Assembly (NCBI RefSeq): GCF_048594095.1
Contig: NC_132807.1
Coordinates: 14,747,248 to 14,811,247, forward strand
DNA: 64,000 nt
Origin: Paramormyrops kingsleyae
Lineage: Eukaryota; Chordata; Actinopteri; Osteoglossiformes; Mormyridae
Reading direction: 5' to 3'
Shown here: piece by piece, positions 1-11,940 of the stretch
Position numbering within the stretch: position 1 is the first letter of the stretch
How the letters are laid out: each line of letters opens with the position of its first letter
Position numbers and translations under genes: made by a program
Notes under the pieces: generated by a model
Told to the model about the DNA's origin: nothing
Database searches by the model: none
Seen by the model: only the letters and a program-made list of their open reading frames with translations

Positions 1-1676
1 GCTTTTCCCTTGGGGAAATGAGTGGCATGTAATTGATTTGGCCTGGCAAGAGGAGGGGAAAGATTGGCGTGCCCCCTCACCCCCTTCATAATGAGGACTA
101 GCAAATTTTATAAAACATAACTTACAATTAAATTAATTACTGAAATACAGCGGTTATAGATTATTTTGTCATAAGTAGTGGCACGACACTCATTTTCTTG
201 ACTTTTTACTTAATCTCTCACTCCCCTCTTGCTGTACCCTCCCCACCCAGATAATTAGGCCTCTCCACCACAGGGGTCAACTTTATATGGGAAGCAGTGC
301 AGCCATGCACAGGTGCATGGCCTGAGGGATGGCTGTCACAGAAAAATTGATACCCTTGCATTGTTAGAGACAAACAAAACAAGACCTTTATTTTGACGGT
401 GAACAATATGAAATTAAAGCAAACTCTTTATAATGTTTCCTTTTTTGCCTTGGTTATTTCTTCTATCACAGATCTGCTAAAGAATATGGATGTATTTAAA
501 CAACTTTTGTAGCTAGTTACAGGCACACCTGTACCTGTGGCCTTACTGTCATCAGAGTGGCTCTGAAGCAACCAGCACACTCATTATATTGAGGGGTGAC
601 CATTTCGAAGAATTCACAATGGAACAAAGCAGGCCTTCAGTGAGATGGAGGACTGAGACATGCATTTCTTATTTTTGCTGTTTACCTGGTAGCTCCCTAG
701 TGATTTGGGAAGAACATTTGAAGATCCAGAGCTGGCTTCTCTGGGACTTTTCAACAGAATAGAATTGTACAATGAACTGTGCATTCTTGTTGTTATGCTA
801 TGTGTAAAATAAGCACGCTTATCTCAAAAGTAAAATAATTTAGCCAATATGGATTTTAAATGCACTTAAGAAGTAACACATTAGAAGCCCTTGATGGTAG
901 TATTTTGAGTAGTTTATGAATACTTTACCACATGACCATGCATGGCATCTGAGACTACACTGAGCAGGTGACACCTGCCAGTCAGTAAGAAAACATGACC
1001 ATTTAAAGCTTTTCCAGCTCAAATGTTCAGATGCTTCCGGCAGTGCCCCCAGACTGGGCAATCTCCCAGATACCCTCTGCTGCACTCTAATGCCTTGAGC
1101 TCGAGCCTTGTTCATTAACAACTGCCTACAAATCCTAAACAGGTGTTTATTTTACTTCCAGAATGCCTCAAGTCAGCATGCAGTAGGGATATATCAAAGA
1201 CTTTACAACGGGAGCTATATTCCATGGGCTTCCGATAAAGCATAATGTCATGCCTGGGCTTATCTAACAGAGGAAGATAGTCCATTTGGAGAAGTTTTAG
1301 TCTTTAGATATGTGGCCTCTAGTGTCTTATCAGTAGCCTTGCAGATTATTTTCTGAATTTGTCTTGCCATTCATCCAGAAGGGAAGTGAGGCATCATCGC
1401 TCGGCTTGGTGTTTATTAATGGTCTGCAGCTTGCAGTGACTTATACTGGCCTTGTCTGTGCTTGTGATGTGCCTTTCAAGCAGAATGGTGATTAAGACTC
1501 TGACTTGCATGCCCATATGTTTCATGACAGTCTGCATTTCAAACACCTTCCTTTACTGGTTTAAATTGCAGTGACCTTGGCTTAGAAGAACAAAAATGAA
1601 CTTTTTTAGGAAGGGTGACATAGGACTCAGTAGTTTCTTCATACCTCTATGATTGGGGGTATGGGTTTCTCCTCTG
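1..1676. other. Non-coding, probable lrp4 intron 1 (left edge)
   Basis: AT-rich sequence with no open frame of note and no recognisable repeat. The reading frames present are short and lack domain similarity. It is assigned to intron 1 only because no promoter, start codon or other gene is seen before the LDLa1 exon. Confidence 0.5.
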
Positions 1677-1710
<34 letters not shown>

Positions 1711-1743
1711 GAGAGAGAGCGAGAGAGAGAGCGAGAGAGAGAG
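1677..1743. repeat. Compound microsatellite (GT)n(GA)n
   Basis: About 30 bp of GT dinucleotides pass directly into GA/GC-interrupted GA repeats. Short frames through it on both strands (CVCV.., RERE.., THTH..) are artefacts of the dinucleotide repeat. Confidence 0.97.
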
Positions 1744-1884
1744 GTTTGCATGCTCTTTTTGTATCTCACAGGTTTCCTCTGGGGACTCTGCTCTCCCCCT
1801 GCAGTCCAAGTACATGCATTTAGGCACATTGGCATCTCAGAAGTGCCTGTATTGCTTCATTCAGTGTGTGAGTTTGTCCATGTA

Positions 1885-1985
1885 TGTGTCCTATGATGGA
1901 CTGGTATCTCATCCAGGGTGTAGACCTACCCCAGGCTCCAGACCCCACTGTGACCCTGACCAGGATAAGTGGTCAATAGATTTAT
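1885..1985 (+). repeat. Fish LINE/SINE 3' tail fragment
   Basis: The stretch contains CATCCAGGGTGTAGACCTAC, then CCAGGCTCCAGACCCC and ACCAGGATAAGTGG. This follows the widespread fish repeat tail with GGATAGGCTCCAG...GACCCTGACCAGGATAAGCGG. Only the 3' end is present, as expected for a 5'-truncated retroposed copy. The assignment is from memory of the family consensus. Confidence 0.6.
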
Positions 1986-4099
1986 TAATCTAATCACTGT
2001 TTGGTTTGTTTTAGTCCAGTCTTTTTCCACTGTTTTCGTAGGGTATTTCCATGAATTATTTTCAGGATTTCATTGAGCACTTCATCATGCAAACGGTAAA
2101 GTACATTTTTTCAGGTGCAAATGGCAGGGCTATTTCTCTTTGTGAGTGGGTTACTGTAGAATTTAGCTGCAGGATGTTTCCCACTTTGGTTTAGTTAAAG
2201 CTATTTTTGAGCTTAGATGAGAACGGAATAGTGTTGTTTATGTTGTAAAATCCATCCTCAAACTTGATTCATACACCACTTGTCCACATGCTGTTTTGGT
2301 CCGCATGTGACATAAGTTGGATCACCGGGGTGTCTGTGTGAACTGTGCGTGTGCAGTCCAGATTCTGGATCTAGTACACTTGTTGCTCGCTGGTGCGCAT
2401 CAACTGCACATGTGCAAGGATATGCATTACTAGGTGTTTCCAGTAGGTGGAATCTGTTGATCTGGAGGAATATCATTGCTATGTGCATGTGCTGACCGTG
2501 ACTGTTTGAATTCATGGACAATTCCTCAAAATTTGGTATGAACGCAAAAGTCTATGCGCTCAACTATGTGCGGACCGTAGCGGCATGCAGAGAAGTGGAG
2601 GATGAAACAACTTTAGTTAGCTTCCGCCCCATGACGTGGGGTCAGGACTTTATAGCGTCCTCTCTCCAGGTGGGAGATCCGATGGAAACGTTGCAGGGCC
2701 TCCGGTCCGCTGTCCTGCTGTCGGTCGTGGACCCTGACAGGTGCCGCGGCTCAGACCATTTGCTGCACGGGCAGTCTGAAGAAAGGCAGCTCTGCTGGCG
2801 CCTGGCGCTCATGGCTGGCGGTGGGATATTTCACTGGCTTGGTGCCCGTCACGCTTATTCTGTCACCACAGAAGCTTTTATCTGCCTCCTGTTTCATCCT
2901 TTTGGCCAAGTGTTGCAAACACGTGTTAAGATTTGATGTCACGTTGGCATAGCATTTTTCTGCTTGCACATTATCAATACGTAAGACTTCATTGATATGG
3001 AATAACTGCATTCACAAATTGTTAAGCAGTGATTTGAAGTAAAATGCCATGCTTATTAAGATTTTCTGTTTTTTTAAAATTTATTTTATTTAACAATTGC
3101 ATGTTCCTTACGTCCAATAATTAAATACATTTTGTATGGCTGATACATTTCATTTGTTTAATTTTGGAAATAATTTTATTACATTTGCCATTATTATTAT
3201 CAGCATGTTTGAATTGGTATATTTGACTTCTAAATGAAGTTTAAGTAACTTTCTTCTTAGAGACTATTTAATTCTTTATCCAGCTTATCATTATTCATAA
3301 TTGTAGAGGGGGTGTGGTAATGTTCCTCTTATCCCTGGGCTGAACAAAGGTAGAAAGATGGTCTCATGGCAGCAAAGTGTTTATTTGTAGAGGACGATAA
3401 CGATCTCCTTGGCAACCCTGCTATGAAGCTGTCATTGCGAAGTGGGGTTTTCATGCTGCTGGCTTAGCCTGAATGTGGGAGCCCTGTCCTTGTAGCACAG
3501 CTGGAACCCGAGCTGCCTCTGCCTCCCCCTTCCAAGATTCCACTGTCGTGCCGTCTTCCTGTGGTTTAGGTAGCAGCTATTCCTGGCACCTCTGCTGCCG
3601 CAGTGCTCCCTACCCCCACCTGGTGAGAGCACTGACCTTCTGTCCCGCCAGTGAGGGCCGGCACAGCAGCTGCTGAGGTGGGCTGCAAATTGGGAACCTC
3701 AGGGGAGAAACGGCAGCTCCCACATGACACTGTCAGGCCTGCAACCACCAGAAACTCACCTTGACTGGTCGAGTGGCCCTTGCAATGGGTGACCGCCCTA
3801 GAGCTGACGGCACAGTGTCTAAAACTTTGAAACTTTGTGTGATAAAACAGTGCTCTTAGGTTTGTGATTGGGCAGTTACACACTATATATGTGCATACAA
3901 TATACGTTTGTGGTTCAGTGTAGAATCATTGTAATCCCATGCACCCAAACTACAAGAAAAAAACTAGAAAGAGGGGCTACTGCACTGACAGCAATGTATT
4001 CCATGTTCAGCCCCATCACCCACCCACTCCTCTCATCTAATCCTTACTCCTCCCACACACCCACAAACTCTAAAATTTCTAGAATTACTAGATAGATCA
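1986..4099. other. Non-coding intron 1 with two GC/CpG-richer patches
   Basis: No gene was recognised. Two patches stand out from the AT-rich background: about 2515-2935, with many CpGs including a TGACGTGG site near 2634, and about 3420-3800. Both carry overlapping short frames on both strands but no domain, and neither looks like a spliced exon of lrp4. They may be old repeat insertions or regulatory sequence. Confidence 0.4.
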
Positions 4100-5349
4100 A
4101 CTGGAAATGTGAAACACAGTAAATGTGTTTTTACAAAGCTGAGCCCTAATTGTGGACACATAACTCTGAAACTACATGTATTTATTTGTTGCACATTCCA
4201 CTTCCATCCCAATTTGCACAATGCTTCCCCACCAATTATGAAATGCAGTTAACAGTTAACAGGTTAGAGTTACAGTTAGAGGTCCAAAGAATTGTGATCA
4301 GACCTGCGAGACAGGATTGTGGCAAGACAAAGATCTGGGGAAGGATACAAGAACATTTCTACAGCCTTAAAAGTTCTATCATTCTCAAATAGAAGAGATT
4401 TGGCTGCCCACACACACAGTGATCGGGAACAAAGAGCCTTGATCAGGCAGGTAACGAAGAACCCATTTAGTTACTATGAATGAGATATGGAGATCTTTTG
4501 TGGAGATGGGAGAACCATACAGATGGACAACCATCAGTGCAGCACTGCTTTATGGTTGAGTGGCTAGATGGAAGCCATTTCTCACTAGAAGGCACATGAC
4601 AGTCTGCTGAGAGTTTGCCAAACAACACCTTAAGGACTCTCAGACTATGAGAAGCAAAATCCTCTGGTCTGATGAAGCAAAGATTGAACTACTTGGCCAC
4701 AAGTCCCAATGATGTGTGTGGAGGAAACCAGGCACTGAGCATAACCTAATTAAAACCATCCCTGCAGTCAAGCATGGTGGTTGCAGCATTATACTGTGGG
4801 GATGTTTTGCTGCAACAGGAACTGGGAGACTAGTTAGGATAGAGGGAAAGATGGGTGTAGAAAAAATGATAGCAATCCTCAGGGAAAACCTTTCCCAGAG
4901 TGCTCTGAATCTCAGGCTAGGGTGAAGGTTTACATTCCAACAGGACAATGACCCAAAGCATACCACCAAGAAACCAAAGGTACGGCTTCAAGAAAACTCT
5001 GTGAAAGTCCTCAAGTGGCCCAGCCAGATTCCGGACCTGAACCCAATAGAACATCTCTGGAGCGACATGAAACTGGCTGTGCACCGACGCTCCTCAACCA
5101 ACCTGGCTGAGCTTGGGCAATTCTCCCAAGAAGAATGGGAGAAAATTCCAAATGAAAGGTGTGCCAAGCTTGTACAGTGCAAACCCTATTTGCGCTGTGT
5201 ATAGGGAGCCTTGGAGGGCCCACAGAGTTTTTTTTCCCCCCATTTGCACATAGCAGTAAATGGTGCAAATAATTTAATGTTCCCATAAAATACTAAATTG
5301 AGCTCACAAAGTCTAGACATGATTTACTATTGTGCCTCTCAATGTGCTA

Positions 5350-5350
<1 letters not shown>
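4100..5350 (+). mobile_element. Tc1-like DNA transposon with inactive transposase
   Basis: A near full-length Tc1/mariner element lies in the + orientation. Imperfect terminal inverted repeats can be aligned: CACAGTAAATGTG..ACAAAGCTGAG at about 4115-4143 against the complement of ..CTCACAAAGTCTAGAC..TACTATTGTG at about 5302-5336. The inner part encodes a DDE transposase: an N-terminal DNA-binding remnant near 4305-4375, a catalytic-core WSDEAKIE near 4657, HGGCSIILWGCFA near 4767, QQDNDPKHTTK near 4940, and WPSQIPDLNPIEHLW near 5016-5061. Frameshifts and an in-frame stop near 4712 break it, so it is a fossil. A deletion derivative lies at 30920-31190. Confidence 0.85.
4640..5203 (+). pseudogene. 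Tc1-like transposase catalytic domain (broken)
   Basis: This is the DDE catalytic part of the transposase in the element at 4100-5350. The three acidic positions of the DD34E family are recognisable: the Asp in WSDE, the Asp in QQDNDPKH and the Glu in DLNPIEHLW. The frame changes at least once between the first and second Asp (a TGA at about 4711-4713) and again before the second Asp near 4921. The C-terminal end (QEEWEKIPNERCAKLV) is well preserved. No intact protein can be made. Confidence 0.82.
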
Positions 5351-5387
<37 letters not shown>

Positions 5388-5402
5388 TATTAATAATAAT
5401 AT
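5351..5402. repeat. (ATT)n microsatellite
   Basis: About twelve ATT units followed by ATTAATAATAAT. It abuts the 3' end of the Tc1-like element. Poly-Tyr and poly-Asn frames through it are artefacts. Confidence 0.96.
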
Positions 5403-8400
5403 CAATATCAACATTGTGGACAATTCCTCAAAATTATGCATCTCTGTTTCTGTTATTTTCAGTGGTATCTCCCATCCCCAATCTAATCTCTTCATCTGAA
5501 ACACTGTTTAATCTCACGAAGCCATACATAATTTTGTTTATCTGAGATGCTTATCAAATGCTATGTTCACTGTTGATTATTTAGTGGCGGGATGCCTGAG
5601 AGCCTATAAGCAGGCATTTAAACTCAAAAACAGAAGTTCAAAACAAAAACCTCAAATATTTGTTTCTACTCATTTTTATTTAATTTGAGTTAAATTGAGT
5701 TTTGAGGTTTGTTGGTTTAATTTTGACTTAGTTTTCATGTCATACTTATACTTTAAGTTCCTTTTTAATTTAAATTAAAACATAATTTTGTCATTGTTTT
5801 TTCCAGTATTTGTTAACAATAATAATCTTGAAGGGCACATAGCTTATAGTTATTTGTGGCTATCCTCACATTATTTAGTGATTCCCTGAAACCTGGAAGG
5901 CGTCTGACTGTCTTCATTGTCTTTCACTTTTATTGTGAAGTGCTTTCACACAACTGAGGCTTTCGCTCTTTATTTGGACCCTTATCCACTATACCATATT
6001 AACGAGTAATCAAAAAAAAATTTAATTGATACTTATTTAAAATCAGGTAATCCCAGTTAACTGAGTAATTGTAACAACTGTGCTAGGTACATAATGTCTG
6101 TGTATAGTGTGTCTCTTAGCACCCTAAACATACAGGCATCCTCTTAGTGCCAAACTCTTGCTTTTTTCATCAACTCCCCCTGGCCTTCAAACTCACCTCA
6201 ATGAGGGAACACAGGACTGTACTAATGTTGAGAGAATGAATAATATCTGTGTGTTGTACTTCAGAAGGCTTTATATGGCTGGCACAGGATGCTGTGTGTC
6301 AAGAATGTGCTCTGGAGGGCTGCCAAGAGCAATCCCTGTTGTATTCAGTACCGCATGCTGACCTTGATGGGCTGGGATGGCAAGCACAGACCAGTGTCTG
6401 TGTTGTAATAAAGAGTGACCCGGTGAGGATTATGCTTCTTGCTTATCAGGCTTTACTGATCTCCTGGGCCCATGGAGGAAGGGAAGAGAAGAGTAATGAG
6501 ACCTCTAAGGAGGATAGATTCCTTTGTTAAGTCTTCACCCATGCCACCACTGGTGTTGAAGGGGCTATTAGTTGACTTTTAGATGGAACTGATGTGTTAG
6601 GAAGCTTCCCTGTATAAGTAGTTTATTTAAGTAGGGTGCCTCTGGTAGCATGAGAGAAGTATAATGAACCCAACTGGTACTGCCTGAAATGGCGATTTCA
6701 ATCTAAGAACAGCGCTTCATGCGTTGTTAAAACTTCAGTATAGCCAAGATAATTGGCCCAAATCTGTGATTCCACCACTGCCTCTCTGCCTCTTGCTTGC
6801 TGAATCTAGACAGTCTAGAAGACTTCCATATGAATGAATGTTACTTCTGGCTCAGTGGAATATAGGGTGAGAGGTCATTTTTGGGTCAGACTGACCATAA
6901 ATTGGACAACTCCATGCTTTTGTTTTCCAGATGGAACCAAAGGCTCTTACTAATGCTTACCCTCCCCATCCCTACTACCGTCTGACTTCTCCCCTCTTGT
7001 TCCAGCCCCTGTCCAGTTTTGTCTTTTCTTGTCTCTAACTCTTGATCTCAGATTAAGTATTGTCTGGTTTAGCGCTGGTTCCCATTACTTTATTTTTAAA
7101 CAGGCGAGACACTGGCTCATTTACTGTAGAGTCAAACTCTTTTGGATTAAATTTTCATATCCCTTGCTTCTGTTTCTGCTCCCTTCTCTGAAGGAGGAGA
7201 GCTCAGCAATATTGATGTGTGACTCTCTTGAGGGCACTGCCAACAATTCTCACAAGGGGGATGTGCTTTATAATTCCCTGATTAAGTACCTTTCTCTCTC
7301 CTGGATCTACACACCTCCATCCTGCACAGCGACAGCTGGGAAGAGCCCATCCGTGGAGAGGCCCTTTGAATTTATAGAGCCCCAGATACATTGTTTGCCA
7401 TTCAAAGGATCTGGTCTCTTGGGAAAGGGCTGGGGCACTCTCCTGATTTCCTGTTTTTTTTTAATACTGCCCTGTCAGCCGTCTCCAGTCCATAGAGGCA
7501 GACCAACACAAAGACCCTCCAGGCTGGCCTTCTGTTTGAACGTGGCCCGCAGAAGACCCCTGCACACTCCTTTGTTCCACTGTAAACAGGGAAAGAACTT
7601 CATTCCCTATCCTCTTGTGTCTAGAGACAAGTCTACACTGTCAATCGAGATTTAATGGTGTTGGCAGGCCTATCGATCATTGCCATGCTCCTAGCCCCAT
7701 CGGTGGCTGATTGGTTGCCCTCCTGCAGTGACCCTTCTTTCTTCTCTGAAAGAAACCTGGGCCCTAATGTAAGGCCTCTGCCCTCAAACATAGAGCAGAG
7801 GCTCTTTTGTTGTTTTTATGGGCCTTCACACAGGAGGGCCACTACTGCCATGGGGGGCAAATCCACAGACTGCAGGCAAATAAACAGCAGCTCTCTTACT
7901 TTTACTCTACTTTTCTGTACTTTTCCTGTTTTTTTTACTCCTCTATAACTATGGAAGGCATGGAAATCACTTTAATGGAGTAGAGCCGAAATGGTGGTCT
8001 GACAAGGACCTACAGATGCTAGGTATAATATTGAATTTGCATTTTTATTCTCCTGTAATGAATGCTGAGCCTTATAGTATTTAAATGACCCACTGTGTGT
8101 CACTTATGTAAAGATACTATAGTCCCCAAAGGATGCGCACAGTGTGCAGTCATGCAGAATCATTTGTATTTTTTTCATTTGTGTTGTTTTTATGCAACAG
8201 TTAGTAGGTGATGCTTATTACACCAAATATACAGGCACAATTCTGAGTGTGTATGAGAAGTTTAAGTAATAAAATGCTTAAAATACGTGTCAGTAGGAAT
8301 ATTCAGAGATATCCAGGTCAATGAGATATGACTCATTGAGAGTACTCACTGATTATAGCCAACTCATTTTGAGTAATTGTGGCGATACTGTACATGAAGC

Positions 8401-9814
8401 TGACATATATGTATATAGTAACAGAATGCGCTAATGAGACCAGCCTTCTCCGGCTGGTATGCAGGTGGTAATTATCCTTAAGCTTTAAACAGTCATGTAT
8501 ATAAAAAGTCAGATGAGGAGGATTTTGATTTGATACTCACAGTACATTAAATTATTATACCGTATTTGAGCTCTGTGCATTTGATTTTAATCTTGAAGGA
8601 AAGAAATCGCTTTTTTTCTTTGCTCATTAAGTGCTCGGTGCTGTGAGGTGTGACAGTGTTGTTCTCAGCCTTGTCACTCTAGATGTGGGAGGAGGATCTT
8701 TATGTTGCCTGTTGTCCAGCACAAGTTGAATACATTTGTCGCTTCTCTGCTAGCTATAATTAAAGTCCTTTCTCCAATATTGAGTGTGTCATCCATAACA
8801 CAGTATGCAATACACACAGGAAATGATAATTGTAGATGGCCAGTTTGGCTTGTATTGTAAGCTATGTGTTTTCTACCTCATCTTTTTAGTTGATCCTCAC
8901 AGGAAATAATGAGAATTTTCTGATTGAGAAACAAAGATGCTGGACAATGCCAGCTGACTTAAGTGGAAAGTGCATAACGGTGGGAAGGAGCTCAATGAAA
9001 GCGACATAATTTATGGTTCATAGTCTCGTTCCAGTTCAGCCTCTAGCTCTGCAATAATAATCTAATGGCCTGTAACCTGAAGCCCAAATAACTTAGTTAA
9101 TAGTGACTGGTAAGCTCCTTAGAGATAAGTCCAGACAGTAGGGCGTGGAGCTGCAGCCTGTCTAGACCATAAAATAGCCCCTGTTTTATGCCGTTAAACA
9201 TAAAGTGTTCTTAAGGAAATTGAGGAGGAATCAGGGCATATAAAGCTGCCCGATTTCAACTATAAGAGATTTCAAACGATAAGAGTCACTTTAACTATGT
9301 AAGCCTAGCATTCTTAATCCACTGGGGATTATGTAGGAATAACATTGTGTGTTTTTACCCCTCAGACCTTAAAACTGTCAAGACTAAACACAGGTTTCTG
9401 GTCAGATTTGTATTTACCCCAGTTGACACATAATTTTTATATCGGTGCTCTTTCGTGGTCCTACCCTTTGCATTACATTGAGAACATGATGAAGCACAGC
9501 TATAACTTTGAACATGTATCAGTAGAATAATTTAGGTGACTTCAGTCCAGGTACGACTAGTTTAATGTCTAATAAGCTGCATCTCCTTTTGTAATGGTTA
9601 AGGGTTTTTTCACTATGTAGTGTAATTTGGAGTATATGATATTACAAAGTATAAATGACTTCATGTAGTTCATAAAATATTCAGTTTAACATGGCTCAAC
9701 TAGTAGGCAGCAAACATTGGTGGCAAACATTTGTTTGTACATGCTAGTGTTTCTGTATGTGTCACAGCCTGATATGTTTTGATAGAAGGTAACATCTGAC
9801 TTATTTGGGTAATT
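5403..9814. other. Non-coding intron 1, about 4.4 kb
   Basis: No gene could be recognised. The longest open frame is at 7029-7655 (+, 208 codons) in a moderately GC-rich stretch; it has no recognisable domain, no signal peptide and no clear splice partners, so it is treated as chance. A 19-base string at 5417-5435 repeats one at 2515-2533. Confidence 0.45.
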
Positions 9815-10424
9815 TTATTCCTTTAAGAGTTTTTTTCAGAATCATAGTAAACAGACTTCAACACTCAGTCACTGTGTCAGATTTACAGTGGGTCAAAAGT
9901 TTACATACACTTTGTTAGTTTTTGGTGGTTTTTGCTGATAGCCTTCCACAAGCTATCATTGCTGGAATTCCTTGTGACAGAACTGGTGTAATTGAGTTTG
10001 GTTTGTGAGTCTCATAGCCCGGAAACATTTTTTCCAGTGTAATCCACACATTTTTTATGAGATTCAGGTCAGGGCTTTGACCACATCTTATCTTTCCTTT
10101 TCCTTTAAAAAGCAGAACTTCTGCATACAGTCCAAAATGTGGTTTGGTTTTACCTAAATGCTGAGTAGCTTATGAGCCCATTAATGGTTAACTGGTCATA
10201 AACCTACAAAATGTTTGAGTGATTGATATTCACATATAGGCTATAAGTTAATCAACAGTTTGCCAAATTATTCTCTAGTCATTATCACTAAAGCAAGCCC
10301 TACTGTTCATGACAATACACACATTATACTGAGCAAATTCGATGGAAGATTTTCCAGCAGAATGCATGCTTAATATCATTCTCGCATTCTCACATTCTGG
10401 GCTGTATGCACTCAGACCTGTTAG

Positions 10425-10640
10425 CCACGCAGTGTTAATTTTGGCAAGGATTTTTAATTTAGTTTTTAGTATTAGTCACTTACTGAAAATAGCTGGATTA
10501 AAGTCACATTTTAGTCTTTTATTTTTATTTTGTTTTATTGAAGATTTAGTCAGTGGAACTCAAGTTTAATTTTAGTCATAATTTTCTCGGATAGGTTAAT
10601 GATACCAAAATGAATTTTGCTGAAGGATATTTCTCCTGGC
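10425..10640. repeat. Possible nested MITE fragment inside the Tc1 element
   Basis: The AT-rich stretch with GTGTTAATTTTGGCAAGG, TAGTTTTTAGTATTAGTCA and TTTAATTTTAGTCATAATTT resembles a common fish repeat beginning GTGTTAATTTTGTTGACTAA. The copy is degenerate and no boundaries or target duplication could be fixed. Confidence 0.35.
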
Positions 10641-11279
10641 TGGATAAATTCCCTTGAGAAGCAAGCATACCTTATACATAAGCATACCCTATGATGCTTA
10701 GTTATCTAGGCTGAGGATGTGTTACTCACTTCTTTCATACATAAAAATTAATGCCTATAGTTTGTTAGAAAAAGTGTAATACAATCATATTTCTTTCACC
10801 ATTTCTGCATACATCAACAACACATACTTATCCCTGTTTAATTTTTGTCATTAGGGCATTAAAACACCCATCAATTTTATCATTTTATACTGTAATAATT
10901 TTTGTTATTAGGACATCTATACACCTGTCAAACACCCATTTAACCATATGCAAAACCCGTCTTCGCAATTTACAATAACCCTTCTTCAGAAACAAAGTAT
11001 ATAATACAGTAAAATTTCTGAAACGACAAGAAAGGGACATTAGTGTGGCATTTAGGGCTAAGCATTAATCTTGTGTGTCCTTCTGTTTACTACTTATTCG
11101 GTTTACTTTCAGGATGATACTTTCCTCCAAGATGACAAGATGTAAGTGTGTGTGTATGTATCCCTGTACACTAAGAACAGTTCCTAAACAAGCTGAACTT
11201 TTTACACCTTTCTAAATTCCTCCCTTGGGTTTCGTCTCACCCTGTTTCTTGCTCTCTCCTTGGCTGGGGCTCATCGTTG

Positions 11280-11317
11280 CACTCACTGCCCGTCACAGCA
11301 CTCACTGCCCGTCACAG
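11280..11317. repeat. 19-bp direct repeat, two perfect copies
   Basis: The unit CACTCACTGCCCGTCACAG is repeated head to tail with no mismatch. It lies inside the Tc1-like element, downstream of the transposase N-terminal fragment. Confidence 0.9.
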
Positions 11318-11469
11318 CACCTTTCACACCTACAGGATTTGGTGTCGCCAACAGGTCCAGATATTTAGCCTCCATCAACTCCGTCAGGTGCTGTTGAAAA
11401 CAATTCGAGTGATCGAGCGTTGAATTTCCAGTGCCTGGGAGTGAATTCGTGCCTCCTTCCCGAATGAAG

Positions 11470-11570
11470 TAAAATCTGTATAGTCCCAAGGAACCCGACT
11501 TGCAGAGACCCACGATTTTCCACCTCAGGTCTTGGCTCAGGGCTTTTGATATCTCCATTGTTTTAACCAC
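11470..11570 (-). pseudogene. Tc1 transposase N-terminal fragment
   Basis: On the - strand the frame reads MEISKALSQDLRWKIVGLCK then SGSLG. This matches the start of the paired-like DNA-binding domain of salmonid-type Tc1 transposases (KSKEISQDLRKKIVDLHKSG). After about 25 residues the similarity ends and the frame runs on through unrelated sequence, so this is a truncated relic inside the element at 9815-11940. Confidence 0.75.
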
Positions 11571-11940
11571 AGGAAGGCACAAGCTCCACAGGTAGCCCCT
11601 TAAATACAGCCACAGGTGTCCCAATTAACCTCTAGCAATGATGAGTATTCAATCCGAAGCTTCTAAAAGTAATTCCATCAATTTCTGGGGTCATTCATAT
11701 GGTTTAAAGACAGTCAACCTGGTGTATGTAAACCTTTGACCGATGGTAAATCTGACATAGTAACTACAAGTTAGTCTGTCTGTTTACTGTTTTTTTTGTA
11801 TAAAAGTCTTATGGAAATAAATATATGCTCTAATTAATGTAATACATGAATTGTTCAATAACATAAAATGTGTAAACTTGGGAGGATTTGAGTCTGAAAG
11901 TTGTCAGTCAAGGTGTTATGTAAACTTAAGGCCTCAACTG

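Larger units (their letters stand above)
9815..11940 (-). mobile_element. Sleeping Beauty-like Tc1 transposon remnant with IR/DR ends
   Basis: The right end shows the two direct repeats per inverted repeat typical of this group: an outer repeat ending CCTCAACTG at 11940 followed by TA, and an inner repeat near 11717-11750 (GGTGTATGTAAACC..TTGACC). The left side carries the matching inner repeat CAGTGGGTCAAAAGTTTACA from 9886, and upstream sequence (AGTAAACAGACTTC) that aligns with the complement of 11760-11820. The left outer repeat is not recognisable. The transposase is on the - strand: its C-terminal end lies near 9920-10100 (complement of CTTCCACAAGCT, GACAGAACTGGTGTAATTGA and AGATTCAGGTCAGGGCTTTG) and its N-terminal end near 11480-11560. 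The central region between them is not transposase. Confidence 0.82.

Noticed and set aside
1639..1896. Frames on both strands with poly-(SL), (TH) and (RE) tracts
   Set aside because: They are translations of the GT/GA microsatellite.
7029..7655. 208-codon open frame on the + strand
   Set aside because: No domain, no signal peptide, no splice partner or initiation context. Long frames of this size arise by chance in GC-richer intron patches.
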